A stretch of DNA of 64,000 nt, from positions 310,001 to 374,000 of the forward strand of contig JAWKZN010000003.1 in the NCBI GenBank assembly GCA_041395945.1, read 5' to 3'. The notes under the pieces are model-generated. The model ran no database searches, was not told where the DNA came from, and saw only the letters and a list, made by a program, of their open reading frames with translations. Position numbers and translations under genes: made by a program. Origin of the DNA: Pseudomonadales bacterium (GTDB taxonomy: Bacteria; Pseudomonadota; Gammaproteobacteria; Pseudomonadales; Azotimanducaceae). Positions 8,566-17,396 of the stretch are shown in pieces; position 1 is the stretch's first letter; every line of letters begins with the position of its first letter.

Positions 8566-9045
8566 ATGAAATCGGTGGTGTATCCGGGTTCGTTCAATCC
8601 AATCACGAACGGCCACACAGACCTGATCAAACGCGCGCTGCGGTTATTCGATCACGTGATTCTCGCAATCGGCACATCTGCCCAGAAGAACCCCTCCGTA
8701 GACCTCGCGGACAGGATCAGCCTCTGCAAAGAGGTACTGGCCGAGTTCGGTGACCGTGTCAGCGTGGAAGGCTTCAATACGCTGCTGGTGGACTACGTGC
8801 GCAGCCGGGAAGCGCGATTCATCCTCCGCGGACTGCGGACGGTGACTGACTTCGACTACGAATTTCAGATGGCGGAAATGAATCAGTCCCTGGATCCCGG
8901 CATCGAATACGTGTTCCTGCCCACATCCAAAGACTGTTCGTTTATTTCTTCGACGCTGGTGCGGGAAATCGCCGCACTCGGCGGCGACATTTCACAGTTT
9001 GTACATCCCGCAGTCGTAAAGGCTTACGCACCGACCGGACGCTGA
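8566..9045 (+). CDS. coaD: Phosphopantetheine adenylyltransferase
   Basis: CoaD transfers AMP from ATP to 4'-phosphopantetheine, the penultimate step of coenzyme A synthesis. The nucleotidylyltransferase motif is in YPGSFNPITNGHTDL, and the C-terminal ISSTLVREIA is the second nucleotide-binding motif. RGLRTVTDFDYE is also conserved. The 159 residues equal the usual family length. The later CoA genes coaBC lie about 2.8 kb downstream in this window. Confidence 0.97.
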   Translation: MKSVVYPGSFNPITNGHTDLIKRALRLFDHVILAIGTSAQKNPSVDLADRISLCKEVLAEFGDRVSVEGFNTLLVDYVRSREARFILRGLRTVTDFDYEFQMAEMNQSLDPGIEYVFLPTSKDCSFISSTLVREIAALGGDISQFVHPAVVKAYAPTGR

Positions 9046-9089
9046 TCGACCGGCTTCCTGCCTGGCCTCAGGCGCCCGGACTTTAATAC

Positions 9090-9153
9090 GCTCGTGCTTC
9101 AGCGCGCTCGTGCTTCAGCGCGCTCGTGCTTCAGCGCGCTCGTGCTTCAGCGC
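9090..9153. repeat. Four perfect 16-bp tandem repeats
   Basis: The unit gctcgtgcttcagcgc occurs four times with no mismatch (9090, 9106, 9122, 9138). It fills most of the coaD-to-downstream-gene spacer, and the stop codon of the convergent minus-strand gene (9147-9149) lies within the last copy. A 16-bp period is not a multiple of three, so this is not a coding repeat. Confidence 0.95.
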
Positions 9154-9476
9154 GCATCGTCCGTCGCCACCTTCTGACGCCGACCTTCGGATCTGCAGCC
9201 CAGGCAGCGAATGAAGGTCTCCCGGGCCGGGCCCAGGACGAGGGAGTCGGCAGCTTCTCCGGCGTTGCCGCCAAGCAGGGTGAACGGCAGACTCACGCCC
9301 CACAGCACGGCGCCCACACCGGTGGCCACGACCCCCAGCGGTCGCGCAACGACGATATCCAGGGTCTGATCTTCCCAGCGCGGTGCATCTTCCCTCGCCA
9401 GTGCCGGAGTGGCTGTCACTGCGATCAGCAGAGCTGCACCGATGGCGCGAAAGGCTGCACGGTTGATGAGTGTCAT
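9147..9476 (-). CDS. Small exported protein of unknown function
   Basis: This 109-residue protein starts at an ATG preceded by GAGGAA at good spacing. The N-terminus is a clear signal peptide (FRAIGAALLIAVTATPALA, cleavage after ALA). The mature part has a hydrophobic glycine-rich segment (VVATGVGAVLWGVSLPFTLLGG) broken only by small residues, which could be one membrane helix, then LGPARETFIRCLGC. Similar small proteins occur in Pseudomonas-type genomes, where I recall them being loosely labelled as multidrug transporter; nothing here supports that role. Its 3' end runs into the 16-bp tandem repeat. Confidence 0.7.
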   Translation of the reverse strand: MTLINRAAFRAIGAALLIAVTATPALAREDAPRWEDQTLDIVVARPLGVVATGVGAVLWGVSLPFTLLGGNAGEAADSLVLGPARETFIRCLGCRSEGRRQKVATDDAR

Positions 9477-9598
9477 AGCAGGTTCCTCAATGTCCATATC
9501 TCCCGGCCGTGAACGCTCAGCCGCCGATGGCGGATCGGTCTCCTGGCCAGTCCAGTCAATATGCTGAAGTCCCACGCGGGGATCAAAGCTTAGGCACT

Positions 9599-10435
9599 TT
9601 ACCACCGGGGTCGGCTAAAACACTGAGACTTCTGGCAATGTTTGCAAAAAACCGTCGCTCTCTGGCCGATGCGCAGCGACTGCAGTGCACGGCCGCAGGC
9701 CCGGCAGGGTTGTCCTTCCCGGCCATAGACATTGAGCGACTGGCTGAAATAGCCCGGGTTGCCATCTTCCTTTACGAAGTCTCTGAGGGTCGTGCCCCCC
9801 TGTTCGATGGCGGCATGCAGTGTGCGGCGGATGGCGTCCGCCAGTGCCTGATAAGCCGCCAGGGTCACCCGTCCTGCCGCGACTGTGGGTCGGATACCGG
9901 CGAGAAAAAGCGCCTCATTGGCGTAAATATTGCCCACGCCCACCACGACATGGCTGTCCATGATGAAACTCTTCACCGCGACCCGGCGGCCCCGGGCCGC
10001 CCGTTTCAGCAGCGACCCGTCGAATGACGCATCGAGGGGCTCCGGGCCGAGAGGGGCGAGCAGCCAGTGTTCGGCAGGATCCCCCGTGTGCCAGTGCACG
10101 CTGCCGAAGCGTCGCGGATCGTGGAATCGCAGGGCCTGGCCATCGGCAAACCTGAACTCGAGGTGATCGTGTTTCCGCCGGGGTGCACCGACCGCCAGCA
10201 CCCGCAGACTGCCGGACATCCCCAGATGGACAATGAGTGTCCCGGTTTCGAAGCGGAACAGCAGGTATTTGCCGCGGCGCTCGACACCCAGCAGTCGCTG
10301 GCCGGCCAGCGTCGGCGGCAGCACAACAGGCCAGCGCAGACGCGCATCTCTGACATCAAACGACTCGAGGATTCGGGATTCGAGGAGGGGCGCTACGCCG
10401 CGCCGGGTAGTTTCGACCTCAGGCAGTTCAGGCAA
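9599..10435 (-). CDS. mutM: Formamidopyrimidine-DNA glycosylase (Fpg/MutM)
   Basis: MutM removes 8-oxoguanine and formamidopyrimidines from DNA and cuts the abasic site. The N-terminus MPELPEVETTRRG carries the catalytic Pro-Glu pair. TLIVHLGMSG and the helix-two-turn-helix GVGNIYANEALF are present, and the C-terminal zinc finger is formed by CRACG and CKHCQ. The length of 278 residues is close to the usual 270. It follows rpmB and rpmG on the same strand with a 72-bp gap. Confidence 0.97.
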   Translation of the reverse strand: MPELPEVETTRRGVAPLLESRILESFDVRDARLRWPVVLPPTLAGQRLLGVERRGKYLLFRFETGTLIVHLGMSGSLRVLAVGAPRRKHDHLEFRFADGQALRFHDPRRFGSVHWHTGDPAEHWLLAPLGPEPLDASFDGSLLKRAARGRRVAVKSFIMDSHVVVGVGNIYANEALFLAGIRPTVAAGRVTLAAYQALADAIRRTLHAAIEQGGTTLRDFVKEDGNPGYFSQSLNVYGREGQPCRACGRALQSLRIGQRATVFCKHCQKSQCFSRPRW

Positions 10436-10507
10436 GGGGTGCGGGGGAGGTATGCATCGTGCAACGATCAGCCGCCACCGCTCGGCGGCCGGACGGCCGC
10501 AAGCGGC

Positions 10508-10663
10508 CTACTTGATCTTGGCTTCGGTGTATTTGACGTGCTTGCGGACCACCGGGTCATACTTTTTCATCTCCAGCTTGTCCGGAGTCGTACGCTTATT
10601 CTTATCGGTGGTGTAGTAGTGGCCAGTGCCCGCACTGGAAACCAGTTTGATTTTGTCCCGCAT
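10508..10663 (-). CDS. rpmG: 50S ribosomal protein L33
   Basis: This 51-residue protein starts MRDKIKLVSSAGTGHYY and ends KHVKYTEAKIK, which is a full-length L33 of the Cys-free type. Residues around TTDKNKRTTPDKLEMKKYDP match the family. It lies 58 bp downstream of rpmB, as in most proteobacteria. It is too short for many automatic gene filters but clearly real. Confidence 0.97.
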   Translation of the reverse strand: MRDKIKLVSSAGTGHYYTTDKNKRTTPDKLEMKKYDPVVRKHVKYTEAKIK

Positions 10664-10721
10664 AATGGGCTCCTTTAGCTAACGACAGAAAGTTCAGGCA
10701 GGCTGGTGAGGCCCGACCCTG

Positions 10722-10958
10722 CTAGACGCTTTCACCACGCTTGCGCATTTCACCGAGCACCACATCGATGCCCTTCTTGTCGATGATGCGCATGCCCTTG
10801 GAGGAGACCCGCAGCCTGATGAAGCGGTTTTCGCTCTCGACCCAGAAGCGGTGACTGTGCAGATTCGGCGAAAAGCGCCGCCGAGTCTTGTTCTGCGCGT
10901 GGCTGACGTTGTTACCCGACATCGGGCGTTTTCCCGTCACCTGACAAACCTGCGACAT
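10722..10958 (-). CDS. rpmB: 50S ribosomal protein L28
   Basis: This 78-residue protein starts MSQVCQVTGKRPMSGNNVSH and contains NLHSHRFWVESENRF, both diagnostic of L28. The start at 10958 matches the family N-terminus; an in-frame upstream extension to 11027 is not conserved. It heads the rpmB-rpmG pair, with mutM following on the same strand. Confidence 0.97.
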   Translation of the reverse strand: MSQVCQVTGKRPMSGNNVSHAQNKTRRRFSPNLHSHRFWVESENRFIRLRVSSKGMRIIDKKGIDVVLGEMRKRGESV

Positions 10959-11088
10959 GATCAGGAACCCTTGAAAAAATGAGGCGCGTTTATACACCAG
11001 TGCCCGAAGGCGGGCAAGCCGGACCACGCCTGTGGGATGCCATGTTCACTGATTCTGTCAGTAAAACAGCTTAACTCCAGACCCCGCC

Positions 11089-11793
11089 CTACAGCCAGCC
11101 CCGGGACGCGAAGGACACCTCGATCCCCCGGCCTACCACAATATGGTCGAGTACCCGGACATCAATCTTCGCAAGCAGGGTTGCAAGATCCCGGGTCAGA
11201 TCCAGATCGCTGGCGCTCGGCTCCGCCACCCCCGAAGGATGATTGTGCGCCAGAATCACCGCAGCGGCGTTCAATGCCAGGGCGCGCTGCAGTATGGCCC
11301 TGGGATGCACGGAAGCCCGATCCACAGTGCCCTGGAACAGGGATTCGCTGGCGATGAGATGGTGGCGGCTGTCCAGGAACAGGCACAGGAATATCTCCCG
11401 GGGCGCGCGCGCCAGCTTCAGACGCAGATGGCGACGGACCGCCTCTGCGCTGGTCAGCAGGGGAGTATCCCGCAGCCGCTCCTCGGCACGGCGCTCGGCC
11501 AGAAGCACCGCCGCCTTCAGCCGCGACACCAGCGCAGGGCCCAGACCTGCCTCAAGCAGGAGCACCGCTACCTCTGCGTCGAGTAGATTCCCTAAACCTC
11601 CGAACCGCACGATGAGATTGCGCGCCAGCTCGAAAACATCCGTGGTCGAACTTCCGGCCCCCATACAGACGGCAAGCAGGTCTGCATCCGAAAGCCCTTC
11701 GCCGCCGCGCTCGAGGAGGTGACGGCGCGGATCCGGCCCTTCTCGCGGCCGCCGCGGACGCTTGCCCTCTCGCGTTGGTGCCTTGATCCGCAT
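11089..11793 (-). CDS. radC: RadC/JAB-domain protein
   Basis: The 234-residue protein has an N-terminal helix-hairpin-helix region and a C-terminal MPN/JAMM metalloprotease-like domain with the zinc motif HNHPSGVAEPSASDLDLT. An upstream VDRASVHPR belongs to the same domain. RadC was once linked to DNA repair in E. coli, but its biochemical role is unsettled. It is divergent from coaBC with only 17 bp between the starts, an arrangement found in many gammaproteobacteria, so both promoters must overlap the neighbouring gene. Confidence 0.94.
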   Translation of the reverse strand: MRIKAPTREGKRPRRPREGPDPRRHLLERGGEGLSDADLLAVCMGAGSSTTDVFELARNLIVRFGGLGNLLDAEVAVLLLEAGLGPALVSRLKAAVLLAERRAEERLRDTPLLTSAEAVRRHLRLKLARAPREIFLCLFLDSRHHLIASESLFQGTVDRASVHPRAILQRALALNAAAVILAHNHPSGVAEPSASDLDLTRDLATLLAKIDVRVLDHIVVGRGIEVSFASRGWL

Positions 11794-11810
11794 GCTATAT
11801 GATCGCGCCC

Positions 11811-13085
11811 ATGAGCCCGCTCCACGGAATACGCATCCTACTGGGAATCACCGGCGGCATCGCAGCGTACAAAACACCGCAACTTGTGCGCCTTCTGCGC
11901 CAGCAGGGTGCGGAGGTTCAGGTCGTGATGACGGCGGGTGCTGCACATTTTGTGACAGCGACCAGCCTGCAGGCGGTGAGCGGACGCCCGGTACGCGATG
12001 ACCTCTGGGATCCTGCGGCTGAGGCCCACATGGGTCACATCGAACTCGCCCGCTGGGCCCAGCTGCTGCTGGTGGCGCCTGCGACCGCCGATCGTCTCAG
12101 CCGTGCCGCAACCGGGCACGCCGACGATCTGCTCGGGGCCATCTGGCTGGCGACCCGAGCTCCGAAATGGCTGGCTCCGGCCATGAACACTGTCATGTGG
12201 GAAGCCGCCCCTACCGCACGCAATCTGGCGACGCTCAAAGCCGACGGTGTTCACATCATCGGACCGGAGTACGGCGACCAGGCCTGCGGCGAGACGGGCG
12301 ATGGCCGCATGGCTGAGCCCGAACAGATCATCGCCCGGCTCTGCGCGGCGGCCAGCGGCCAGCCGCTGGATCAGTCGTCGCCTGCTGATCCAGCTTTTCT
12401 GCACGGGAAGCGGGTCGTTATCACCGCGGGCCCCACCCGGGAGGCGATTGACCCCGTGCGCTACATCAGTAATCACAGCTCGGGCAAACAGGGCTACGCC
12501 ATGGCCGAAGCGGCCCGGGACGCCGGCGCGGAGGTGATACTGATTTCCGGTCCTGTGCGGCTCCAGGCACCGCCCGGAGTCACCCTGATTGCCGTAAACA
12601 GTGCACTGGAAATGCACGACGCCAGCCTCCAGCACGCGCCTGACTGCGCCTTGTTCATCGGTGTAGCCGCGGTCGCCGACTACCGCCCGGCGGCGGCGGC
12701 CGATCAGAAGATCAAGAAAAAGCCCGGGGCTGGCGGCCGGCTTTCACTGGACCTCATCGAGAACCCGGACATCATCGCCGGCGTCGCAGCGCTTCCTGGC
12801 GGCCCTGTGGTAATCGGCTTCGCTGCGGAAACCGAGCAGGCGCTCGCCCATGCCCGCCGGAAGCTCAAGCACAAGGGCCTCGACGCCATCGTCGTCAACG
12901 ACGTCTCCCGGACTGATATCGGCTTCAACAGCGATGACAACGCTGCAACCCTCATCTGGGCAGAGGGTGAGATGCAGCTGGCAAAACAGGACAAATACTC
13001 CCTTGCACAGGCAGTGCTCAGGCAGGTGAGCACCCTTTTTGTGCACCAGTTAGCGCACACCAACCCCGCAGACATGGCAGATTAG
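11811..13085 (+). CDS. coaBC: Bifunctional phosphopantothenoylcysteine decarboxylase / phosphopantothenate-cysteine ligase
   Basis: CoaBC joins cysteine to 4'-phosphopantothenate (CoaB, C-terminal half) and decarboxylates the product (CoaC, N-terminal flavoprotein half). The CoaC part has GITGGIAAYKT, the active-site histidine region GHIELARW and the substrate motif APAMNTVMW. The CoaB part has ITAGPTREAIDPVRYISN and VAAVADYRP followed by KIKKK. I chose the ATG at 11811 because MSPLHGIRILLGITGG fits the family; an ATG at 11799 is also in frame. In Pseudomonas, dut and algC follow; here algC follows directly. Confidence 0.95.
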   Translation: MSPLHGIRILLGITGGIAAYKTPQLVRLLRQQGAEVQVVMTAGAAHFVTATSLQAVSGRPVRDDLWDPAAEAHMGHIELARWAQLLLVAPATADRLSRAATGHADDLLGAIWLATRAPKWLAPAMNTVMWEAAPTARNLATLKADGVHIIGPEYGDQACGETGDGRMAEPEQIIARLCAAASGQPLDQSSPADPAFLHGKRVVITAGPTREAIDPVRYISNHSSGKQGYAMAEAARDAGAEVILISGPVRLQAPPGVTLIAVNSALEMHDASLQHAPDCALFIGVAAVADYRPAAAADQKIKKKPGAGGRLSLDLIENPDIIAGVAALPGGPVVIGFAAETEQALAHARRKLKHKGLDAIVVNDVSRTDIGFNSDDNAATLIWAEGEMQLAKQDKYSLAQAVLRQVSTLFVHQLAHTNPADMAD

Positions 13086-13204
13086 CGGCTGGCAAGCCCG
13101 AAGCTTGCGTTCTACCATACCGCAGCGACCACACGCGGATCCGCAGCGACACGCCGTGCTGCGGCGGTGTGCCAACGGGCCGAACGGAACACACGGAATC
13201 CCTC

Positions 13205-15832
13205 ATGGACAGAGCAAAAAGCGGCGAAACTCCTCTGAAAACGCCGCGGCGACCCTCAGGTCGGAGAACCAGTAACGGAATCTGGAATCACGCCCTCATC
13301 GCCATCCTGATCAGCGGTTTCGGACTGTTCTGTACCGGCCTGCTGATGTGGTGGCAGCTTGTCGCCGGAGCCGGAGAAAGCGCTTCCCGGGAACAGATCG
13401 AACTCATCAACCGATATTACGCAGGGTTCTTCAACGGCCAGGTTGCGGAGATCAGAGTGCGTTTCGCCGCCTTCGCCAATTCCAGAGAAACCATTGATGC
13501 ACTGGCGAGCAACGACCCGGAAAGAATCGCCGCGCTGAGCCGCCAGCTCACCGCCCAGCATGGATTCGCCCGCCGTATCGAGATCATTCCGAAGGGTCAG
13601 GCGGAGACAGACAATTTCGGCTCTGCGCCCATTTCCTTTGCCGCTCTGAATCTGATTCAGCGCGCCGAAAACGCACCCTTCGTGGGTCCGGAAATTTCCC
13701 GAACCCAGGAGGACCTGGTTTTCCTGGCCCAGCCTATTCTGCAGGATGGTGTGGTACGGGGCGTACTCTTCGGCGCCCTCGATAAGAAAGGACTGTTCTT
13801 CGATCCTCTGGTGCATATGGATGCCAATCTCGGTCGGGTCACCATCATGCAGTCGCTGGATGGTGCCAGCCCCTACGAAGTGTTTGCCTTTGGTGTAGAG
13901 GGTGGCAGTGCAGCACCCCTGCGCACCCAGCTGAACGTGCCGAACTGGGAGCTGAGGTTCGACCCGAACATGGCGGAGCTGAAAGCCCACGCCGGGGTAA
14001 CCGAGCTGCTTACAGGTCTCGCCATGCTCGCCGCATTCATACTGGCCGCGATTCTGTTCGCTTTTTCCAGCCTGTCGCGCAAGCTGCAGGCAGACGCCGA
14101 CCAGCTCTCCGGCTATACGCTGCAACTTCTCCGACGCCGCGGTGCGAAGCTCGAACGTTATCGCCTGCCTCTGTTTCAACAGCTGGCGGCCGCATTCGCT
14201 CAGAACAGTCGCAATCGCAAGGGCCCGGCTGCGGGGCAGGACGTCGCACTCGAAGATGGCTCAGTGGACGATCTGCTCTCGGAGCCGGCAGCGAAAAAAC
14301 CGGCGCGGGGCAGCAGGCGGCAGGCCAGGCAGCCGGCAGACGCGGATACCGACGAGCTGCTCGACGACGGCGACAGCTTCCTCGAAGTCGACAACTCCAA
14401 CAGCGCGGCGGACAACTTCGGTATCGAGGTCAGCGAAGACGTCGGTCCCATCGACATGGGACTGAAGCTGTCTCCCGAAATCTTCCGTGCCTATGACATT
14501 CGCGGCATCACTACCCGCAATCTGACAACGGATGTCGTCTACTGGATCGGCCGCGCGTTCGCAGCCGAAGCGCAATCCGAACAACAGACCCGTGTCGCCG
14601 TCGGCAGGGACGGTCGCCATTCCTCTGTGACGCTGCAGGAAGCACTGGTCCGCGGACTGACTGAAGGCGGTGTGGACGTACTCGACATCGGTGAAGTTCC
14701 GACACCCGTTCTCTACTTTGCAACTCATGCGCTGGATACGGGCACTGGTATCATGATTACCGGCAGCCACAACCCACCGGAATACAACGGTCTGAAGATG
14801 ATGATCGGCGGTGTAACCCTTGCCGAGGAACGTATCCTTGCGCTGCGTACGCGCATCGAGGAGAACAACCTCAGCGAAGGCAGCGGCGATGTGGAGACCG
14901 TCGATCTGAACGATCACTATGTGGACCGGATACTCGAAGACGTGGTCGTCGCTCAGCCCTGCAAAGTCGTCGTTGATTGCGGCAACGGTGTCGCAGGAAA
15001 TCTGGCACCGAGGCTGATCAGAGAACTGGGTTGCGAAGTCGTGCCCCTGTATTGCGACGTCGACGGCGACTTCCCGAACCACCACCCGGATCCTGCAGAT
15101 CCGGATACGCTGGAAGACCTGATCACGGTGGTGAAAGCGGAAAAGGCCGATATCGGTCTGGCTTTCGATGGCGACGGCGATCGGCTCGGTGTGGTCACCA
15201 GCAGCGGCGAAATCATCTGGCCGGACAAACTGCTGATGCTGTTCGCCCGGGATATTGTCGGACGCAATCCCGGTGCCGACATCATTTATGACGTGAAATG
15301 CTCGCGTCACCTCAACAATCTCATCAGCGAGTACGGCGGTCGCCCGATCATGTGGCGCACGGGCCACTCGCACATGAAGGCCAAACTGAAGGAGACCGGT
15401 GCGCTTCTTGCGGGGGAATTCAGCGGCCATATCTGTTTCGGCGAGCGCTGGTTCGGCTTCGATGATGCGCTCTACTCAGCTGCGCGACTGCTTGAGATTC
15501 TCGGTTCGGAAGACAAATCCGCGGACGAAATCTTCGGTCAGTTTCCGATTACCTACAGCACACCCGAAATCAAGATCGCGACCACCGAGAAAGCAAAGTT
15601 CGAAATCATTGAGAAGCTCGCAAAAACCGCGACATGGAGCGACGGCACAGTCACCACGATTGATGGCGTGCGGGTGGACTACGCCGATGGCTGGGGACTG
15701 GTGCGCGCTTCGAATACCAGTCCGGTACTCACACTGCGTTTCGAGGCTGACGGTCAGTCAGCGCTGGAAAGAATCCGCAAGATCTTTCAGACTCAGCTGA
15801 CCAGACTCGATCCCAGCTTGAAGATAGGATAA
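13205..15832 (+). CDS. algC: Phosphomannomutase/phosphoglucomutase with N-terminal membrane-anchored domain
   Basis: The 875-residue protein has two parts. Residues 1-430 hold a basic start, one transmembrane helix (ALIAILISGFGLFCTGLLMW), a probable periplasmic domain of about 230 residues, a second helix near 285-305 and a disordered Ala/Asp-rich linker. The C-terminal part of about 445 residues is a complete alpha-D-phosphohexomutase: phosphoserine loop TGSHNPP (Ser521), metal loop DGDGDRLG, sugar loop GEFSGH and phosphate loop RASNTSPVLTLRF. It makes mannose-1-P and glucose-1-P for polysaccharide and LPS synthesis. I recall a similar long AlgC form from Pseudomonas. It is followed by argB after six bases. 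Confidence 0.92.
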   Translation: MDRAKSGETPLKTPRRPSGRRTSNGIWNHALIAILISGFGLFCTGLLMWWQLVAGAGESASREQIELINRYYAGFFNGQVAEIRVRFAAFANSRETIDALASNDPERIAALSRQLTAQHGFARRIEIIPKGQAETDNFGSAPISFAALNLIQRAENAPFVGPEISRTQEDLVFLAQPILQDGVVRGVLFGALDKKGLFFDPLVHMDANLGRVTIMQSLDGASPYEVFAFGVEGGSAAPLRTQLNVPNWELRFDPNMAELKAHAGVTELLTGLAMLAAFILAAILFAFSSLSRKLQADADQLSGYTLQLLRRRGAKLERYRLPLFQQLAAAFAQNSRNRKGPAAGQDVALEDGSVDDLLSEPAAKKPARGSRRQARQPADADTDELLDDGDSFLEVDNSNSAADNFGIEVSEDVGPIDMGLKLSPEIFRAYDIRGITTRNLTTDVVYWIGRAFAAEAQSEQQTRVAVGRDGRHSSVTLQEALVRGLTEGGVDVLDIGEVPTPVLYFATHALDTGTGIMITGSHNPPEYNGLKMMIGGVTLAEERILALRTRIEENNLSEGSGDVETVDLNDHYVDRILEDVVVAQPCKVVVDCGNGVAGNLAPRLIRELGCEVVPLYCDVDGDFPNHHPDPADPDTLEDLITVVKAEKADIGLAFDGDGDRLGVVTSSGEIIWPDKLLMLFARDIVGRNPGADIIYDVKCSRHLNNLISEYGGRPIMWRTGHSHMKAKLKETGALLAGEFSGHICFGERWFGFDDALYSAARLLEILGSEDKSADEIFGQFPITYSTPEIKIATTEKAKFEIIEKLAKTATWSDGTVTTIDGVRVDYADGWGLVRASNTSPVLTLRFEADGQSALERIRKIFQTQLTRLDPSLKIG

Positions 15833-15838
15833 TCCGAC

Positions 15839-16783
15839 ATGGCCATTTCCCCGGAACAGGCGCGCAACGTCGCGAGTGTTCTCACCGAAGCATTGCCTTA
15901 TATACAGCGTTTTCATGGCAGCACCCTGGTCGTGAAATACGGTGGCAACGCCATGGTGGAAGAGCGTTTGAAGAATACCTTCGCCCGCGATGTGGTGCTG
16001 ATGAAACTCGTCGGACTGAATCCCATCGTCGTACACGGTGGCGGCCCTCAGATAGGCGATCTGCTCAAGCGGCTCAACATCCCGACCCGATTCGTAAATG
16101 GCATGCGCGTCACCGACGAACAGACCATGGATGTCGTGGAGATGGTGCTCGGTGGTCTGGTCAACCAGGAAATAGTCTCTCTGATCAATGCCAATGGCGG
16201 ACGTGCGGTCGGTATCACCGGCAAGGACGGCGATCTCATCCGCGCGCGCAAGCTGCAGGTTTCCCAGACCGGCGCGGAAGTATCTGCGCCTGAGATCATC
16301 GACATCGGCCACGTGGGCGAAGTTGCCAGCGTGAATCCCGCCGTCATCAACGCACTGATCCGGGACAACTTCATTCCAGTGATTGCACCGATCGGCGTCG
16401 GTCCCAGGGGCACTTCATACAACATCAATGCAGATCTGGTCGCAGGGAAAATCGCTGAAGAGCTTCGTTCGGAAAAACTGATTCTGCTGACCAACAAGCC
16501 CGGCATACTCGATGCAGATGGCAATACCATCACCTCCCTGACCCCGGAAGAAGCCCGGAGACTGATGGCCGAGGGTGTCATCAATGAAGGCATGATTCCC
16601 AAAACCGATTGTGCGCTTTCTGCGCTTGAACACGGTGTGGCGAGCGTGCAGATCATTGACGGGACCGTGCCCCATTCACTGCTGCTCGAAGTTTTTACGG
16701 ACGCGGGTATTGGTACCAAGCTGGCCAACGTTTTCGAAGACATTTCTGCTCAAGGCGCTGGAACCTCCGGCAGCAATGGCTAA
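15839..16783 (+). CDS. argB: Acetylglutamate kinase
   Basis: ArgB phosphorylates N-acetylglutamate, the second step of arginine synthesis. Core motifs are LVVKYGGNAM, IVVHGGGPQIG and NINADLVAGKIAEEL. At 314 residues it is longer than E. coli ArgB and has an N-terminal helix (SPEQARNVASVLTEALPYIQ) of the kind that makes hexameric, arginine-inhibited enzymes in Pseudomonas; feedback inhibition by arginine is therefore inferred. It overlaps slmA by eight bases. Confidence 0.97.
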   Translation: MAISPEQARNVASVLTEALPYIQRFHGSTLVVKYGGNAMVEERLKNTFARDVVLMKLVGLNPIVVHGGGPQIGDLLKRLNIPTRFVNGMRVTDEQTMDVVEMVLGGLVNQEIVSLINANGGRAVGITGKDGDLIRARKLQVSQTGAEVSAPEIIDIGHVGEVASVNPAVINALIRDNFIPVIAPIGVGPRGTSYNINADLVAGKIAEELRSEKLILLTNKPGILDADGNTITSLTPEEARRLMAEGVINEGMIPKTDCALSALEHGVASVQIIDGTVPHSLLLEVFTDAGIGTKLANVFEDISAQGAGTSGSNG

Positions 16784-17357
16784 ACCGAATCGCCGTCAGG
16801 AAATCCTCGAAGCGCTCGCCACCATGCTGGAGACCCATCCGGGCTCGCGCATCACAACCGCAGCGCTGGCTGCACAGGTGGGGGTTTCGGAAGCGGCCCT
16901 TTACCGGCATTTCCCCAGCAAAGCGAAGATGCTGGAAGGTCTGATCGAATTCATCGAAGAAACCCTGTTTGCCCGCATCAGCCGGATCATGACAGAAGAA
17001 CCCACGGCGCAGAGCCGCTGCAACAAAGTTCTCGGCCTGCTGCTGACCTTCGCTGAGCGGAATCCCGGCATGGCCCGACTGCTGGTGGGGGATGCGCTGC
17101 AGGGTGAAACCGAGCGGCTGCGAACCCGCATGCGCCAGGTCTTCGACAGGCTCGAAACTCAGTTGCGGCTGATACTGCGGGAGTGGGCGGTGACGCGTGT
17201 GCCAGGACCGGAGCTCGGCACAGCGGCGGGTGCGAATCTGCTGCTGGCAGCTGCGGAAGGTCGCATCAGTCAGTTTGTGCGCAGCGAGTTCCGCAATCTG
17301 CCCACCTCGAACTGGGCCGAGCAATGGAAAGCGCTGGAGCGTTCTGTGTTCCGCTGA
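16776..17357 (+). CDS. slmA: Nucleoid occlusion factor SlmA (TetR family)
   Basis: SlmA binds chromosomal sites and blocks FtsZ ring assembly over the nucleoid. The 193-residue protein starts MAKPNRRQEILEALATMLE and has the TetR helix-turn-helix VGVSEAALYRHFPSKAKML, typical of SlmA. The chosen ATG overlaps the argB stop by eight bases. The length matches the 198-residue E. coli protein. The argB/algC neighbourhood is the Pseudomonas one; in E. coli slmA is near dut and pyrE. Confidence 0.93.
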   Translation: MAKPNRRQEILEALATMLETHPGSRITTAALAAQVGVSEAALYRHFPSKAKMLEGLIEFIEETLFARISRIMTEEPTAQSRCNKVLGLLLTFAERNPGMARLLVGDALQGETERLRTRMRQVFDRLETQLRLILREWAVTRVPGPELGTAAGANLLLAAAEGRISQFVRSEFRNLPTSNWAEQWKALERSVFR

Positions 17358-17396
17358 AGTTCAGCCCGGGCAGGAGATCAGACTCTGCCGCTGTCC

